A stretch of DNA of 64,000 bases from assembly GCF_042675705.1 (NCBI RefSeq), contig NZ_JBHTJJ010000006.1; one strand, written 5' to 3'. The notes under the pieces were generated by a model. The model saw nothing but the letters and a program-made list of their open reading frames with translations, had not been told where the DNA came from and made no database searches. A program made the translations under genes and the position numbers. Within the stretch, counting starts at the first letter, position 1. Every line of letters begins with the position of its first letter. The stretch comes from Ruegeria arenilitoris (lineage in GTDB: Bacteria > Pseudomonadota > Alphaproteobacteria > Rhodobacterales > Rhodobacteraceae). Positions 16,698 to 25,186 of this stretch are shown here, one piece after another.

Positions 16698-17071
16698 TAC
16701 GCGGTCCCCCGCTGACGCAGCCCGCGCAAAACCGCCAGATTGATTTCAAGCAGCGGCTCGACCCCAGCCTTGCTGGCCAGAACCTGGCCTGTGTGCTGCT
16801 CGGTGAACTCGGCCAGATAGAAGATCCGCGCGCGCAGCTCATTCGGCAGTGCATTGTCCGAGTCCACGACGCCATTGGCCAGGACGGACCACAAGCGGCG
16901 GTTTTCATGCAGGGCCTGAACAAAGCCCGCGAAATCCGAGGCTTTGCGCGCGGCCGCTGCCTTGAGCCGATGCGTGATCTTTGAAATCGCCTCATACTCG
17001 GTATCACGCGGGGTTCGCGTCGAAGCGGCGGACTGAGCATATGCCCGTTGTGCAAGCGTTTGCGGGGTCAC
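16697..17071 (-). CDS. flaF: Flagellar biosynthesis regulator FlaF
   Basis: A 124-residue protein from GTG at 17069-17071, chosen because AAAGGA lies 6 bp upstream; an in-frame TTG five codons earlier would place that site inside the gene. The sequence TPQTLAQRAYAQSA at the start and RLWSVLANGVVDSDNALPNELRARIFYLAEF in the middle are the FlaF pattern. FlaF acts with FlbT as a post-transcriptional regulator/chaperone of flagellin synthesis. It follows the flagellin gene on the same strand, separated by a stem-loop. Confidence 0.92.
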   Translation of the reverse strand: MTPQTLAQRAYAQSAASTRTPRDTEYEAISKITHRLKAAAARKASDFAGFVQALHENRRLWSVLANGVVDSDNALPNELRARIFYLAEFTEQHTGQVLASKAGVEPLLEINLAVLRGLRQRGTA

Positions 17072-17110
17072 TTGAAATCCTTTCAAAAGGCCGTCGTATT
17101 TGCAGTCACA

Positions 17111-17137
17111 GCCGGGGCGCGTAGATCACGCCCCGGC
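17111..17137 (-). terminator. Intercistronic stem-loop between flagellin and flaF
   Basis: A perfect 9-bp GC-rich inverted repeat (17111-17119 with 17129-17137, loop of 9) lies 13 bp past the flagellin stop. There is no T-run after it on the minus strand, so it is more likely a partial terminator or mRNA 3'-end stabiliser that lets flagellin transcript exceed flaF-flbT. Confidence 0.55.
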
Positions 17138-17149
17138 CAAGTTTCCGCC

Positions 17150-18397
17150 TTAGCGGAACAGCGAGAGGATCGACTGCGGCGCCTGGTTGGCGATCGACAG
17201 CGATTGTGTCGCCAATTGCTGCTGGACCTGCAGGGCCTGCAGACGGGCCGAGGTCTCTTCCATATCGGCGTCCACCAGCGAGCCGATGCCGGATTTGAAA
17301 GAGTCAGTCAGGTTCGAGATGAACTCCTTCTGGGTCTCGATCCGCCCTTGGGCCGAACCGAACGCGGCCGACGCGTCAATCGCCGTGTCGATCAAGGTTT
17401 CGATCGTGCCCAGTGCTGCGACAGCGCCGGCACTGGTCGAAACGTCAATCGACGACAGCGCACCAAGACCGCCAGAACCGGCATTGGTGAACTGGGCCGA
17501 AACGGTTACGTCGCGATCTGCGTCAGCACCAGCGGCTGCGGTGCCGGTCACGAAGGACAGCGTACCCGGCGCGCTGGAGTCATAATCGATCGCAACACCG
17601 GTGATCCCAAGCGCGTCGATCTGGTTCTTCAGCCCCACTGCCACGATGGCATCTGTGTAGGCAGAGTCATAGGTTCCCGAAGGGTCCAGATCGCTGGCCT
17701 GTACGGTGTACGAAGCAACTTTGTCCCCGATCGTGATCGACACTTTGTCACCGACGGCGAAGTTGTCGGTCGAACTATCGATCACGATGTCACCAGACCC
17801 GCCCGACTTGTCCATTGTGAACCCGGCGGCGTCATTGTCAGTGGTCGCGTTGTCCGAGCCGGCCAGAACACCCTTGCTGGCGTATCCACCGGTCGACAGG
17901 TCCTGGCTGGCCACCGAAATCGACGACGAGGTCACGTTGCCCGCACTGTCGCGATCCAGCGACGACAGGATCGATGCGGTGCCTGCTGACCCGTCCACAA
18001 GATTGAGGCCGTTGAACTGTGCGGCACCGACAACCGATGCGATCTGGTCCCGCAGGGCGGTTACGTCATCATTGATCTTGCCGCGGTCGACGTTGTCCTC
18101 CTGTGCGGCGACGATCTTGTTCTTCATCTGGGTCAGCAGGTCGGTCACGGTTTCCGAAGCGTTCCGCGCAACGGCGACAGTCGATTCACCCAGTGCCAGG
18201 CTATCCTTGATCGCGTTGAAACCGTTGACGTCGGATTCCATCACCTTGGAAATCGCCCATACGGCCGAGTTGTCCTTGGCGGTAGCGACATCTTTACCCG
18301 TCGAAATCGCGTTCTGGGTTGCTGCAAGGTTCTTGTTGACCGATTTCAGAGTCTGCAGCGCCACCATCGCGCCGTTGTTCGTCAGAATGCTGGACAT
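17150..18397 (-). CDS. fliC: Flagellin
   Basis: A 415-residue structural subunit of the flagellar filament. The start is the second ATG (18395-18397), which has AGGA 8 bp upstream; the first ATG at 18406 directly abuts that site. The conserved N-terminal coiled-coil (MSSILTNNGAMVALQTLK to about residue 140) and C-terminal part (from about 340, ending SIANQAPQSILSLFR) frame a variable Ser/Asp/Ala-rich central domain (about 145-335) that would face outward. No cysteines are seen in it. A long leader precedes it and flaF-flbT follow, the known alphaproteobacterial arrangement for post-transcriptional control. Confidence 0.96.
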   Translation of the reverse strand: MSSILTNNGAMVALQTLKSVNKNLAATQNAISTGKDVATAKDNSAVWAISKVMESDVNGFNAIKDSLALGESTVAVARNASETVTDLLTQMKNKIVAAQEDNVDRGKINDDVTALRDQIASVVGAAQFNGLNLVDGSAGTASILSSLDRDSAGNVTSSSISVASQDLSTGGYASKGVLAGSDNATTDNDAAGFTMDKSGGSGDIVIDSSTDNFAVGDKVSITIGDKVASYTVQASDLDPSGTYDSAYTDAIVAVGLKNQIDALGITGVAIDYDSSAPGTLSFVTGTAAAGADADRDVTVSAQFTNAGSGGLGALSSIDVSTSAGAVAALGTIETLIDTAIDASAAFGSAQGRIETQKEFISNLTDSFKSGIGSLVDADMEETSARLQALQVQQQLATQSLSIANQAPQSILSLFR

Positions 18398-18604
18398 GTT
18401 TTTCATCCTTTTCCATTCGGGCCTTCTTCGCCCAGTGACGCCCGACCATCATTGGCGGACGTGTTGTCGTTCTGACCTGTGCGAGCTACCGGTCGGTGCT
18501 CGCGCCACCTTCTTTCGAGGTGCGGGACCACTTTTGGGCCTGACCTCCTAACGGAGTGCTAAGGCGGTCCGACGGAAAAGAACGGATTTGAATCAAATCG
18601 GCCG
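18398..18604 (-). promoter_or_regulatory. Flagellin promoter and leader region
   Basis: A 207-bp non-coding stretch between flgN-like and flagellin genes. It contains an interrupted palindrome at 18585-18599 (GATTTGA, one base, TCAAATC) and, nearer the gene, a potential hairpin CACCT/AGGTG around 18505-18525. Long structured flagellin leaders are FlbT targets in Caulobacter. No sigma-28 or sigma-54 promoter could be assigned with confidence. Confidence 0.45.
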
Positions 18605-18964
18605 TTAAGCACGTTTTTCCAGCTTGGGATCCTGACGGACGGCGAAACCATTGCGTTGCCCGGACGCGTCATAGGTCGTGAATTCCTGCCGGATTTTTCT
18701 GAGTTCAGCCATCCGGTTCATGACCGCCCGGATCCCTTCGGCCGCGCTGTTCAGCAGGCCTTGATTGCGCTCGACCTTCTGGTGCAGCCGAATCAAGCCG
18801 TCACTGTCGTGCACCTGCATCTCGTTGATTGCACCGATCAGCTTTTCCTTCTGCGGCATCATCTGGCCCAGTCGATCCAGGTCCCCCTCGACCAAAGCCC
18901 TACGCTCGAGATCGAGAACCTCCTCGAGAGCCTTAATCAGCCCCTGCTTGTGCTCAGTCGGCAT
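18605..18964 (-). CDS. flgN: FlgN-like flagellar chaperone
   Basis: A 119-residue, largely helical cytoplasmic protein with heptad-like hydrophobic spacing (GLIKALEEVLDLERRALVEGD and ELRKIRQEFTTYDASG). Length and pattern fit FlgN, the export chaperone for hook-filament junction proteins FlgK and FlgL. The family is poorly conserved, so the call relies also on position: its start overlaps the flgJ-like gene by 11 bp and flagellin follows downstream. Confidence 0.75.
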   Translation of the reverse strand: MPTEHKQGLIKALEEVLDLERRALVEGDLDRLGQMMPQKEKLIGAINEMQVHDSDGLIRLHQKVERNQGLLNSAAEGIRAVMNRMAELRKIRQEFTTYDASGQRNGFAVRQDPKLEKRA

Positions 18965-19229
18965 GGGTCTTCTCCATCATTGCATTGAAAAGGGTTTCAG
19001 ACAGTCCGATCCCGCCGGATCGGGCCAATTGCCTGGCCTGCTCCTGCAGCAGGAAAGACGTGAACTGGTCTTCTCCCGCGCCACCTCCGAAAGCCTGCCG
19101 CGCCTTGTCCAAGCCTGCGGCTTTCAGCATTTCGGCTAGAAAAGTTGCCTCAAGCTCGACCGCCGCGGCCTTGAGTCTTTGTTCGGTCATATTGCTGCGC
19201 GGTACCGGCGCGAAGTTTGGGATTTCCAT
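18954..19229 (-). CDS. flgJ: FlgJ-like rod-binding protein (no muramidase domain)
   Basis: A 91-residue protein from the ATG at 19227-19229, preceded by GGAGAGGG. The core LEATFLAEMLKAAGLDKARQAFGGGAGEDQFTSFLLQEQARQLARSGGIGLSETL is the FlgJ N-terminal rod-capping domain pattern (FEALFLxxMLKxM, FxxML). The peptidoglycan hydrolase domain found in enterobacterial FlgJ is absent, as in many alphaproteobacteria, so rod penetration of the wall must rely on a separate enzyme. It overlaps the flgN-like gene by 11 bp. Confidence 0.82.
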   Translation of the reverse strand: MEIPNFAPVPRSNMTEQRLKAAAVELEATFLAEMLKAAGLDKARQAFGGGAGEDQFTSFLLQEQARQLARSGGIGLSETLFNAMMEKTHAD

Positions 19230-19279
19230 CGCCCTCTCCGAAAATTGTTTCGATCTTTGTCGATCAAAGCGAAGAGCGG

Positions 19280-19294
19280 TTAAAATAAACGTAA
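19280..19294. promoter_or_regulatory. CtrA-like binding box between divergent flagellar units
   Basis: The sequence TTAA-N7-GTAA on the plus strand (read on the minus strand as TTAC-N7-TTAACC) is one mismatch from the CtrA consensus TTAA-N7-TTAA. It is centred in the 111-bp gap between the flgJ-like gene (minus) and fliK (plus). CtrA controls motility genes in several Rhodobacteraceae; binding here is a prediction. Confidence 0.45.
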
Positions 19295-19340
19295 CTACCT
19301 TGAGGGCAGGTTTGGGCCAAACAACCGGAGCCGGAGCAAA

Positions 19341-20582
19341 ATGCCCAACGCCCTGACCATGATGACCAATGTGATTTCCGGCGGAAAGCAGGATTGGGCC
19401 GCAAAGTCCGAGCCCCCAACAAAAGGCGACTCTGATTTCGCGGAACTCATGGCCGAAGAAGAGATGCCGAACCTCGAGGCCGAGGCGAAACCTCATCCGG
19501 ACAGCCGCACGGATCCAGAAATCGTGGATGACGATGAAGACACCAGCCCGGATGTCCCGCAGGCCGAACCTGATTTGGCTGAACCGCTGGAATTGCAGGG
19601 ATCACAACAGGACGCCCGACTGAAAGACACACCTCTGTCCGCGGCAACGCCCGGTGAACTTCCAAAGCGCGAGGCGACGGCGCACGCCACTCTCGGGGCA
19701 AGTCCCCCTGCGGAGGGGCGCCAGTCAACTGCCGCCGCGGCCATGCACGCAGAAACCTATGATCCCGATCGCCGATCACTCGCTGGCGACTTGGGCAAGG
19801 GAACCGAAGCGTCCGAGCGTGCCGGGAACACACCGTCGCAACCTACGCCAGCTGCAAAAGAGCAGTTGAACGCCACCGAACCTGGAATGAGTGGGGGCCT
19901 GCATAACCGTAAGGACGAATTGCGCACTGCAGCCGGAAAAGAAGCCAGACGAGACGAGCAGGCCACCGGATCGGGGGTGGTGGTTCAGCGGCCGGCCAAA
20001 CCTGCCGGCCAGGGAACCGAAGCCATCATCCGGGCACAGATCGTAGGAACACCGGAACGCGCGGCGCTAAAGGACCCGACGCCTGAAGACAGTCTGCACG
20101 ACCGGATGCCAACACAGGACTTTGGTACGACCCCAGCGCAAAGGGATACAGGCCCGACCAACGGCGCCCCGTTCTCGGGCCGGGCGGAAATTGCTCGGGC
20201 GGTCGCCGGGCAAATGGCGGCCACCATCGTCGCAAAGCCGGGAAGCGGTAGCGTGGAGATCGCACTGACTCCGGAAGAGCTGGGCAAAGTTTCGATCAAG
20301 GTGACCGGGCGCGAAGACGGGTTGCACATGATGATCGTCGCTGACCGGCCTGAAACCATGGACCTCATGCGCCGGCATGTTTCGATCCTGTCAGCCGAAT
20401 TCAAAGAGATGGGGCTGGGCGATCTCTCCTTTGATCTGGGCACCTCGGCGAACCCAGATCAGAATGCTGAGCCACCTGAACGCAGCACATTCATCACCGC
20501 GGGGGACCTTGACCCTGCAACGGAAACACCCGCTCGGGCCCGCCCAACCCAGGTGGACCGGGCGTTGGACCTGAGGCTTTGA
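19341..20582 (+). CDS. fliK: Flagellar hook-length control protein FliK
   Basis: A 413-residue protein with a long, low-complexity, charged and Pro/Thr/Ala-rich N-terminal two thirds (about 1-280), as usual for the exported ruler part. The C-terminal Flg_hook domain is clear at about 295-380: GSVEIALTPEELGKVSIKV, then HMMIVADRPETMDLMRRH and LSAEFKEMGLGDLSFDLG. FliK measures hook length and switches the export apparatus to filament substrates. It is the first gene of a plus-strand unit with flgD (3 bp apart). Confidence 0.92.
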   Translation: MPNALTMMTNVISGGKQDWAAKSEPPTKGDSDFAELMAEEEMPNLEAEAKPHPDSRTDPEIVDDDEDTSPDVPQAEPDLAEPLELQGSQQDARLKDTPLSAATPGELPKREATAHATLGASPPAEGRQSTAAAAMHAETYDPDRRSLAGDLGKGTEASERAGNTPSQPTPAAKEQLNATEPGMSGGLHNRKDELRTAAGKEARRDEQATGSGVVVQRPAKPAGQGTEAIIRAQIVGTPERAALKDPTPEDSLHDRMPTQDFGTTPAQRDTGPTNGAPFSGRAEIARAVAGQMAATIVAKPGSGSVEIALTPEELGKVSIKVTGREDGLHMMIVADRPETMDLMRRHVSILSAEFKEMGLGDLSFDLGTSANPDQNAEPPERSTFITAGDLDPATETPARARPTQVDRALDLRL

Positions 20583-20585
20583 CCC

Positions 20586-21251
20586 ATGATCACCACAGCG
20601 GCATCCGCGACACAAACGCCCTCAACAGCGCAACCAACAGGACCGTCGGCGGCAACAGGCCTGACCTCGGACTTCGAGACGTTTCTAATGATGTTGACGG
20701 CGCAGGCGCGCAACCAGGACCCTCTGGAGCCACTGGATTCGTCGGAATATGCATCGCAGCTCGCCCAGTTTTCGATGGTCGAGCAGCAGGTTCAGACCAA
20801 CGACCTTCTGGCAAACCTCACCGCCGCCCTGAGCAGCGTCAACCTGGATGAACTGTCCAACTGGATTGGGGTCGATGTTCAGGGGGCAACCACCTTCCGG
20901 TTTGATGGCCAGCCGCAGACCATATTCACTCAGCCCGACCTGGGCGCGGATGCGTCTGTGCTGGTCATCAAGGATTCTGACGGAGCCGAAATCGACCGAA
21001 TCTCTGTTCCGGTATCTGAAACCGAGTTTCTTTGGGCTGGAGTGGATGCATCGGGCAATCCGCTGCCCAACGGCACCTATTCCGCGACGCTGGAAAGCTA
21101 TTTGGGTGATGAACTGCTCTCGGCGCGGCCCGCGGCCACCTACAGCCGCGTCGTCGAAGCACAAGTCGGGGCCGGAGTCGTCATGTTGACCTTGGACAGC
21201 GGCGTTGTGATTCCGGCGACCGACGTCGTTGCCGTTCGTACCGGCGCTTGA
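20586..21251 (+). CDS. flgD: Flagellar hook assembly (capping) protein FlgD
   Basis: A 221-residue scaffolding protein that caps the growing hook. The N-terminal export/conserved segment is present: LTSDFETFLMMLTAQARNQDPLEPLDSSEYASQLAQFSMVEQQVQTNDLL (about 27-78), with the family motif QDPLxPxDxxxFxxQLAQFSxVEQ. The rest is a beta-rich FlgD domain ending in a hydrophobic strand. It follows fliK closely and its end lies near the start of a phosphotransferase-like gene. Confidence 0.94.
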   Translation: MITTAASATQTPSTAQPTGPSAATGLTSDFETFLMMLTAQARNQDPLEPLDSSEYASQLAQFSMVEQQVQTNDLLANLTAALSSVNLDELSNWIGVDVQGATTFRFDGQPQTIFTQPDLGADASVLVIKDSDGAEIDRISVPVSETEFLWAGVDASGNPLPNGTYSATLESYLGDELLSARPAATYSRVVEAQVGAGVVMLTLDSGVVIPATDVVAVRTGA

Positions 21252-21276
21252 ACTCGGGAGTGCTGCGGGCCAAGGA

Positions 21277-22170
21277 TTGACCATCCAGATTCGCAACGCT
21301 CCGGTGTCCCAACTGTCCGTTCCAACCGCTCCTCCACCTGGCCTTTCAGACCAACTTGTCGAAAGCGGGTTGATCGCAAAAGACGCCCAGTTCGAGACGT
21401 TGTATGGCGGACGCACGAACCAGGTGTGGAAGGTATTGGACGCCGAGCCGGACCGGGTTTTGAAGTTCTACCGGTCTTCGCTACAAAACCCGCTGTTTCG
21501 CAACGACGCCCAACTCGAAGCAGCCTGTCTGCACGCGCTTGCAGCGACGGGGTTTGTTCCGCGGCTTCGCGCCTCAGGCCGCTTTGGCCCGGATCGCTGG
21601 GTTTTTTATGACCATGCGGCTGGGACACCTTGGCGAGAAGGCACCGCGCAGGTGGCGGAACTGCTGCATAATCTGCACACCCAAGAAGTCGTGCTTGAGG
21701 TCCCTAAGGGATGCAATGGAAGCGTTGATCTCGATCATCACGGCACCCGTATCTTGAAGGGTTGCCGCTCGGAACTCAGCGCCGTTCTGGCCGACTGCAA
21801 ACCCGGGACCCAGGTGCCGCCAACCCCCCGAGTATGCCTGATCCATGGCGACCCGGTGGCCGGCAACATCCTCGTCTCCTCTGCGGGGCTGACACTGATC
21901 GACTGGCAATGCCCGGCGATGGGTGACCCATGCGAGGATCTTGCCCTGTTCCTGTCACCCGCTATGCAGCACCTCTATCGCGGCAAGGCGCTGAGCCCCG
22001 AGGAAGAGGCTACGTTTCTGTCGGCCTATGACAGCCCGCAGACGGTGCGCCGATACCTCGCGCTGAAGCCCTGGTACAATTGGCGTATGGCTGCCTACTG
22101 CCTGTGGCGGGCCGAGAATGGCGCGCCAGCCTATAGGGCCGGCTTTGACCTTGAGGTTGCGGCCCTCTGA
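21277..22170 (+). CDS. Choline/aminoglycoside kinase-like phosphotransferase
   Basis: A protein of about 297 residues of the APH/ChoK fold. The catalytic loop CLIHGDPVAGNILV (HGDxxxxN) and the metal-binding LIDWQCPAMGDPCEDLA are intact; the upstream nucleotide-binding part reads LYGGRTNQVWKV with a Lys in VLKFYRSS. It should phosphorylate a small hydroxyl compound, perhaps choline or an amino-sugar alcohol. The start is uncertain: TTG at 21277 is taken because of the AAGGA next to it and GGG further up; TTG at 21229 would overlap flgD. It follows flgD but has no obvious flagellar role, and it converges on the polyamine locus. Confidence 0.78.
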   Translation: MTIQIRNAPVSQLSVPTAPPPGLSDQLVESGLIAKDAQFETLYGGRTNQVWKVLDAEPDRVLKFYRSSLQNPLFRNDAQLEAACLHALAATGFVPRLRASGRFGPDRWVFYDHAAGTPWREGTAQVAELLHNLHTQEVVLEVPKGCNGSVDLDHHGTRILKGCRSELSAVLADCKPGTQVPPTPRVCLIHGDPVAGNILVSSAGLTLIDWQCPAMGDPCEDLALFLSPAMQHLYRGKALSPEEEATFLSAYDSPQTVRRYLALKPWYNWRMAAYCLWRAENGAPAYRAGFDLEVAAL

Positions 22171-22182
22171 CTGTGGGCCGTA

Positions 22183-23484
22183 TCACAAATCGGCAAGAGC
22201 CATGGCCGCATAAGCCGGTGGCATCAGAAGTCGCCGCCAGCGCCCGAAGGGGAACTTTGACGGCGGTTTGGCGATGACGTCCGGAATATTCGCGGGCTCA
22301 CCCAAGACCAAGCGGGCCAATGCCCGCCCGCAATAGCTGCCCATCGCCACGCCGTTCCCGTGATAGGCCAGACCGGCAAACAAGCCCGGGTGGCCCGGAA
22401 CCTCCCCGACGAAGGGCAGCAGGTCGCGGGTCAGGCAAACCATACCTGACCACATATGAGTTGCCTCAACCTCGGCCCAACCCGGGAACATGCGATCAAA
22501 GTCACGGCGTACTTTGCGACGGATCGCAGCTTCGGCGCGCGGCGAGGACATGAGGCCACCCCGCATTCCGAACAGGAACCGGTTGTCCGGCATCAGACGG
22601 AAATAGTGCAGAAGGTTGCGCGTGTCATACGCCATCTGGCGCGAAGTCCAACCCTGTGCCTGCAATTCAGCTTCGGTCAGCGGACGTGTCACCATGACCG
22701 TGGACTGAGTGGGCATGTAACGGGCTGCCAACCAGTCGGGCAGATCGTCGCTGGAATAGCCGTTGGTGCAGATCAACACCGTCTTGGCCTGAATACGGCC
22801 CGTGGGGGTGGTCATCTTGTACCCGGACCCGGCTTTTCTGATGCCCTGAACCGGGCTTTTTGAGAATACTGCGGCACCTTGCGCCTGCGCGGCCCGGGCC
22901 AACCCGAACAGGTATTTCTGCGGGTTCAGCCCAAAGCCGACTGGGTCGGTATATCCGCCAAAGAAACGGCCCCCCATACCGAGGCGTTCCAAATCCGACG
23001 GCTCATGCAGAACCCCACCGCTTTCCGCGCGACGCCGCAGCCGCTCCATCGCGCGCGGGCTGTGCGCAAGCTGCGTCTCCCCTTCGGAGTGAACGTCTGC
23101 GTCGATCCGAAAGCGCTGCAAAAGATCCGCAACCAAGCCGACCGCGTCGGTTTCGGCCTGCGCATAATCCTGTGCCGCCGATACCCCATAGCGCCGCTCC
23201 AGTGTCGCGGAACCAAGCTTGGAACCTCCTTGGCAGCAAAATCCGCCATTACGCCCCGAAGCGCCCCAGCCCGGAGTTTCGGCCTCGAACACGGCAACAG
23301 ACACACCGCGTTCGGCGAGGTGCAGGGCCGCAGACAATCCGGTGAACCCGCCGCCGACAATCGCAACGTCGGTCGACAAATCACCCGAATGAACGGGCCA
23401 GTCAGGCGCCGTAGTGGTTTCATCCCACCAACAGCCCTCGCGGGGGCCAGGGCCATAGGTATAGGCCGGAAAGATCCGCTTCAT
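22183..23484 (-). CDS. puuB: FAD-dependent amine oxidoreductase (PuuB-like, gamma-glutamylputrescine oxidase family)
   Basis: A 433-residue DAO-family flavoprotein. The dinucleotide-binding motif is VAIVGGGFTGLSAALHLAERGVSVAVFE (about 40-67), followed by the family stretch GWGASGRNGGFCCQGG. The N-terminal tryptophan-rich WWDET segment is typical of PuuB and related oxidases. It would oxidise a putrescine-derived amine, giving aldehyde and peroxide; no gamma-glutamylputrescine synthetase (PuuA) gene is in the window, so the substrate is inferred from the neighbouring putrescine transporter. Its ATG overlaps the potI stop by 4 bp, making it the last gene of potFGHI-puuB. Confidence 0.82.
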   Translation of the reverse strand: MKRIFPAYTYGPGPREGCWWDETTTAPDWPVHSGDLSTDVAIVGGGFTGLSAALHLAERGVSVAVFEAETPGWGASGRNGGFCCQGGSKLGSATLERRYGVSAAQDYAQAETDAVGLVADLLQRFRIDADVHSEGETQLAHSPRAMERLRRRAESGGVLHEPSDLERLGMGGRFFGGYTDPVGFGLNPQKYLFGLARAAQAQGAAVFSKSPVQGIRKAGSGYKMTTPTGRIQAKTVLICTNGYSSDDLPDWLAARYMPTQSTVMVTRPLTEAELQAQGWTSRQMAYDTRNLLHYFRLMPDNRFLFGMRGGLMSSPRAEAAIRRKVRRDFDRMFPGWAEVEATHMWSGMVCLTRDLLPFVGEVPGHPGLFAGLAYHGNGVAMGSYCGRALARLVLGEPANIPDVIAKPPSKFPFGRWRRLLMPPAYAAMALADL

Positions 23485-24299
23485 TCGGTGCGCGCGGCGG
23501 CTTGTTCCTCTTGCCGCTGCCGGACCATCGCGCGTTTCGACACCAGCGAGGCGGTGATCACGCCCACGGTGACCACGGCGATCATGATGGTCGACAACGC
23601 GTTGATTTCCGGGCTGACGCCCAGACGCACGGCCGAGAAGATCTTGATCGGAAGGGTCGTGGCCGAGGGGCCGGACGTGAAGGACGCGATCACCAAGTCA
23701 TCCAGCGACAGGGTGAAGGCCAGCAACCACCCCGAGATCACCGCCGGCGCGATGATCGGCAGCGTCACCAACCTGAAGGCCTGCGCCGGCGAGCAGCCCA
23801 GATCCAGCGCCGCCTCTTCCAGCGACCGGTCGAACGTCACCAGCCGCGAGGAGACCACGACCGAGACGTAGCACATCGAAAAGGTCGTATGTGCCAGCAC
23901 GATGGTCAAAATGCCTCGGTCCAGCCCGATGCCGATGAACAGCAGCAGCAGCGACAGGCCGGTGATCACCTCGGGCATCACCAGCGGCGCATAGATCATC
24001 CCGGAAAACAGCGTGCGGCCAAAGAACCGCCCGCCCCGCACCATGACATAGGCGGCCATGGTGCCCAGAATGGTCGCCAGCGTCGACGAGAACACGGCAA
24101 CGCGAACGGTGACCCAAGCCGCATCCAAAAACGCCTGGTTCTGCATCAACTCGCCATACCATTTGGTCGAGAACCCGGCCCAGACCGTGACCAGCTTGCT
24201 TTCGTTGAAGCTGAAGATGATCAGGATCACCATCGGGATGTACAGAAACGCAAAGCCCAGCGTGAGCGAGACCGTATTGAACCAGCTCAGCCTGTTCAT
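23481..24299 (-). CDS. potI: Putrescine/polyamine ABC transporter permease PotI
   Basis: A 272-residue inner-membrane permease with about six helices. The start is ATG at 24297-24299, overlapping potH by 4 bp; upstream in-frame sequence belongs to potH in another phase. The cytoplasmic EAA loop that contacts the ATPase is SLEEAALDLGCSPAQAFRLVTLPIIAPAV (about 163-191). With PotH it forms the membrane channel. It lies between potH and the puuB-like gene, and all junctions are coupled. Confidence 0.93.
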   Translation of the reverse strand: MNRLSWFNTVSLTLGFAFLYIPMVILIIFSFNESKLVTVWAGFSTKWYGELMQNQAFLDAAWVTVRVAVFSSTLATILGTMAAYVMVRGGRFFGRTLFSGMIYAPLVMPEVITGLSLLLLFIGIGLDRGILTIVLAHTTFSMCYVSVVVSSRLVTFDRSLEEAALDLGCSPAQAFRLVTLPIIAPAVISGWLLAFTLSLDDLVIASFTSGPSATTLPIKIFSAVRLGVSPEINALSTIMIAVVTVGVITASLVSKRAMVRQRQEEQAAARTE

Positions 24300-25186
24300 T
24301 GCTCTGCCTCCGCCTGTTTCTGCTGGTTGCGCTGGAACAGCACGATCGGGATCACCAGGATCAGCAGCAGGATCACCGCCACGGCGCTGGCCACCGGCCA
24401 GTCGCGGTTCGAGAAGAACTCCTCCCACAAGACCTTGCCGATCATCAGCGTGCCCGACCCGCCCAGCAGCGAGGGGATCACGAATTCACCGATCACCGGG
24501 ATCATCACCAGGAAGCATCCCGCAATGATGCCCGGGCGCGACAGTGGGATGGTCACCAGCCAGAAGGCCTGCGTGCGCGAACAGCCCAGATCCTCGGCCG
24601 CCTCGATCAGCGAGCCGTCCAGCCGATCGAGCGCGGCATAGATCGGCAGGATCATGAAGGGCAGATAGGTATAGACGATGCCGATATAGACGGCCGTCTG
24701 CGTGTTCAGAATGGTCAGCGGGGTCGAGATGATGCCCGTCCACAGCAGGAACTGGTTCAGATAGCCTTCGTTCGACAGGATCCCCATCCACGCATAGACG
24801 CGGATCAGGAACGAGGTCCAGAACGGCAGGATCACCAGCATCATCAGCGTCGGACGCCATTCCTCGGGCGCGCGGGCCATGCCATAGGCGATGGGATAGC
24901 CCACCACCAGGGTCAGCGCCGTCGCGATCAGCGCGATCTTGACGCTGGACAGGTAGGCTTTCCAGTACAGGTCATCCTCGGTCAGCCAGACGAAATTCTC
25001 GAAATCCAGTAGGCTGAAGAATTCCTTGATCCCGGCCCAGCCCTGCGACAGATCAAGGGTCGGGGTGTAGGGCGGGATCGCAAGCGCGATGTCCGACAGC
25101 GAGATCTTCAACACGATGAAGAACGGCACCAGGAACAGGGCCAGCAGCCAGACATAGGGAATGGCGATCAGGACCGCGCGGCGCAT
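24296..25186 (-). CDS. potH: Putrescine/polyamine ABC transporter permease PotH
   Basis: A 296-residue permease with about six membrane helices and a longer periplasmic loop after the first helix, as in PotH/PotB. The EAA loop reads SLIEAAEDLGCSRTQAFWLVTIPLSRPGI (about 196-224). The start ATG at 25184-25186 overlaps the potG stop by one base (TGATG); the 20 residues upstream in the same frame are potG sequence in another phase and were excluded. It pairs with PotI. Confidence 0.93.
   Translation of the reverse strand: MRRAVLIAIPYVWLLALFLVPFFIVLKISLSDIALAIPPYTPTLDLSQGWAGIKEFFSLLDFENFVWLTEDDLYWKAYLSSVKIALIATALTLVVGYPIAYGMARAPEEWRPTLMMLVILPFWTSFLIRVYAWMGILSNEGYLNQFLLWTGIISTPLTILNTQTAVYIGIVYTYLPFMILPIYAALDRLDGSLIEAAEDLGCSRTQAFWLVTIPLSRPGIIAGCFLVMIPVIGEFVIPSLLGGSGTLMIGKVLWEEFFSNRDWPVASAVAVILLLILVIPIVLFQRNQQKQAEAEQ

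Noticed and set aside
15502..17055. Continuous open frame merging the DUF1217 gene with sequence over flbT and flaF.
   Set aside because: The upstream part is out of phase with clearly identified flbT and flaF, and the ATGA junction with flbT marks the true start.
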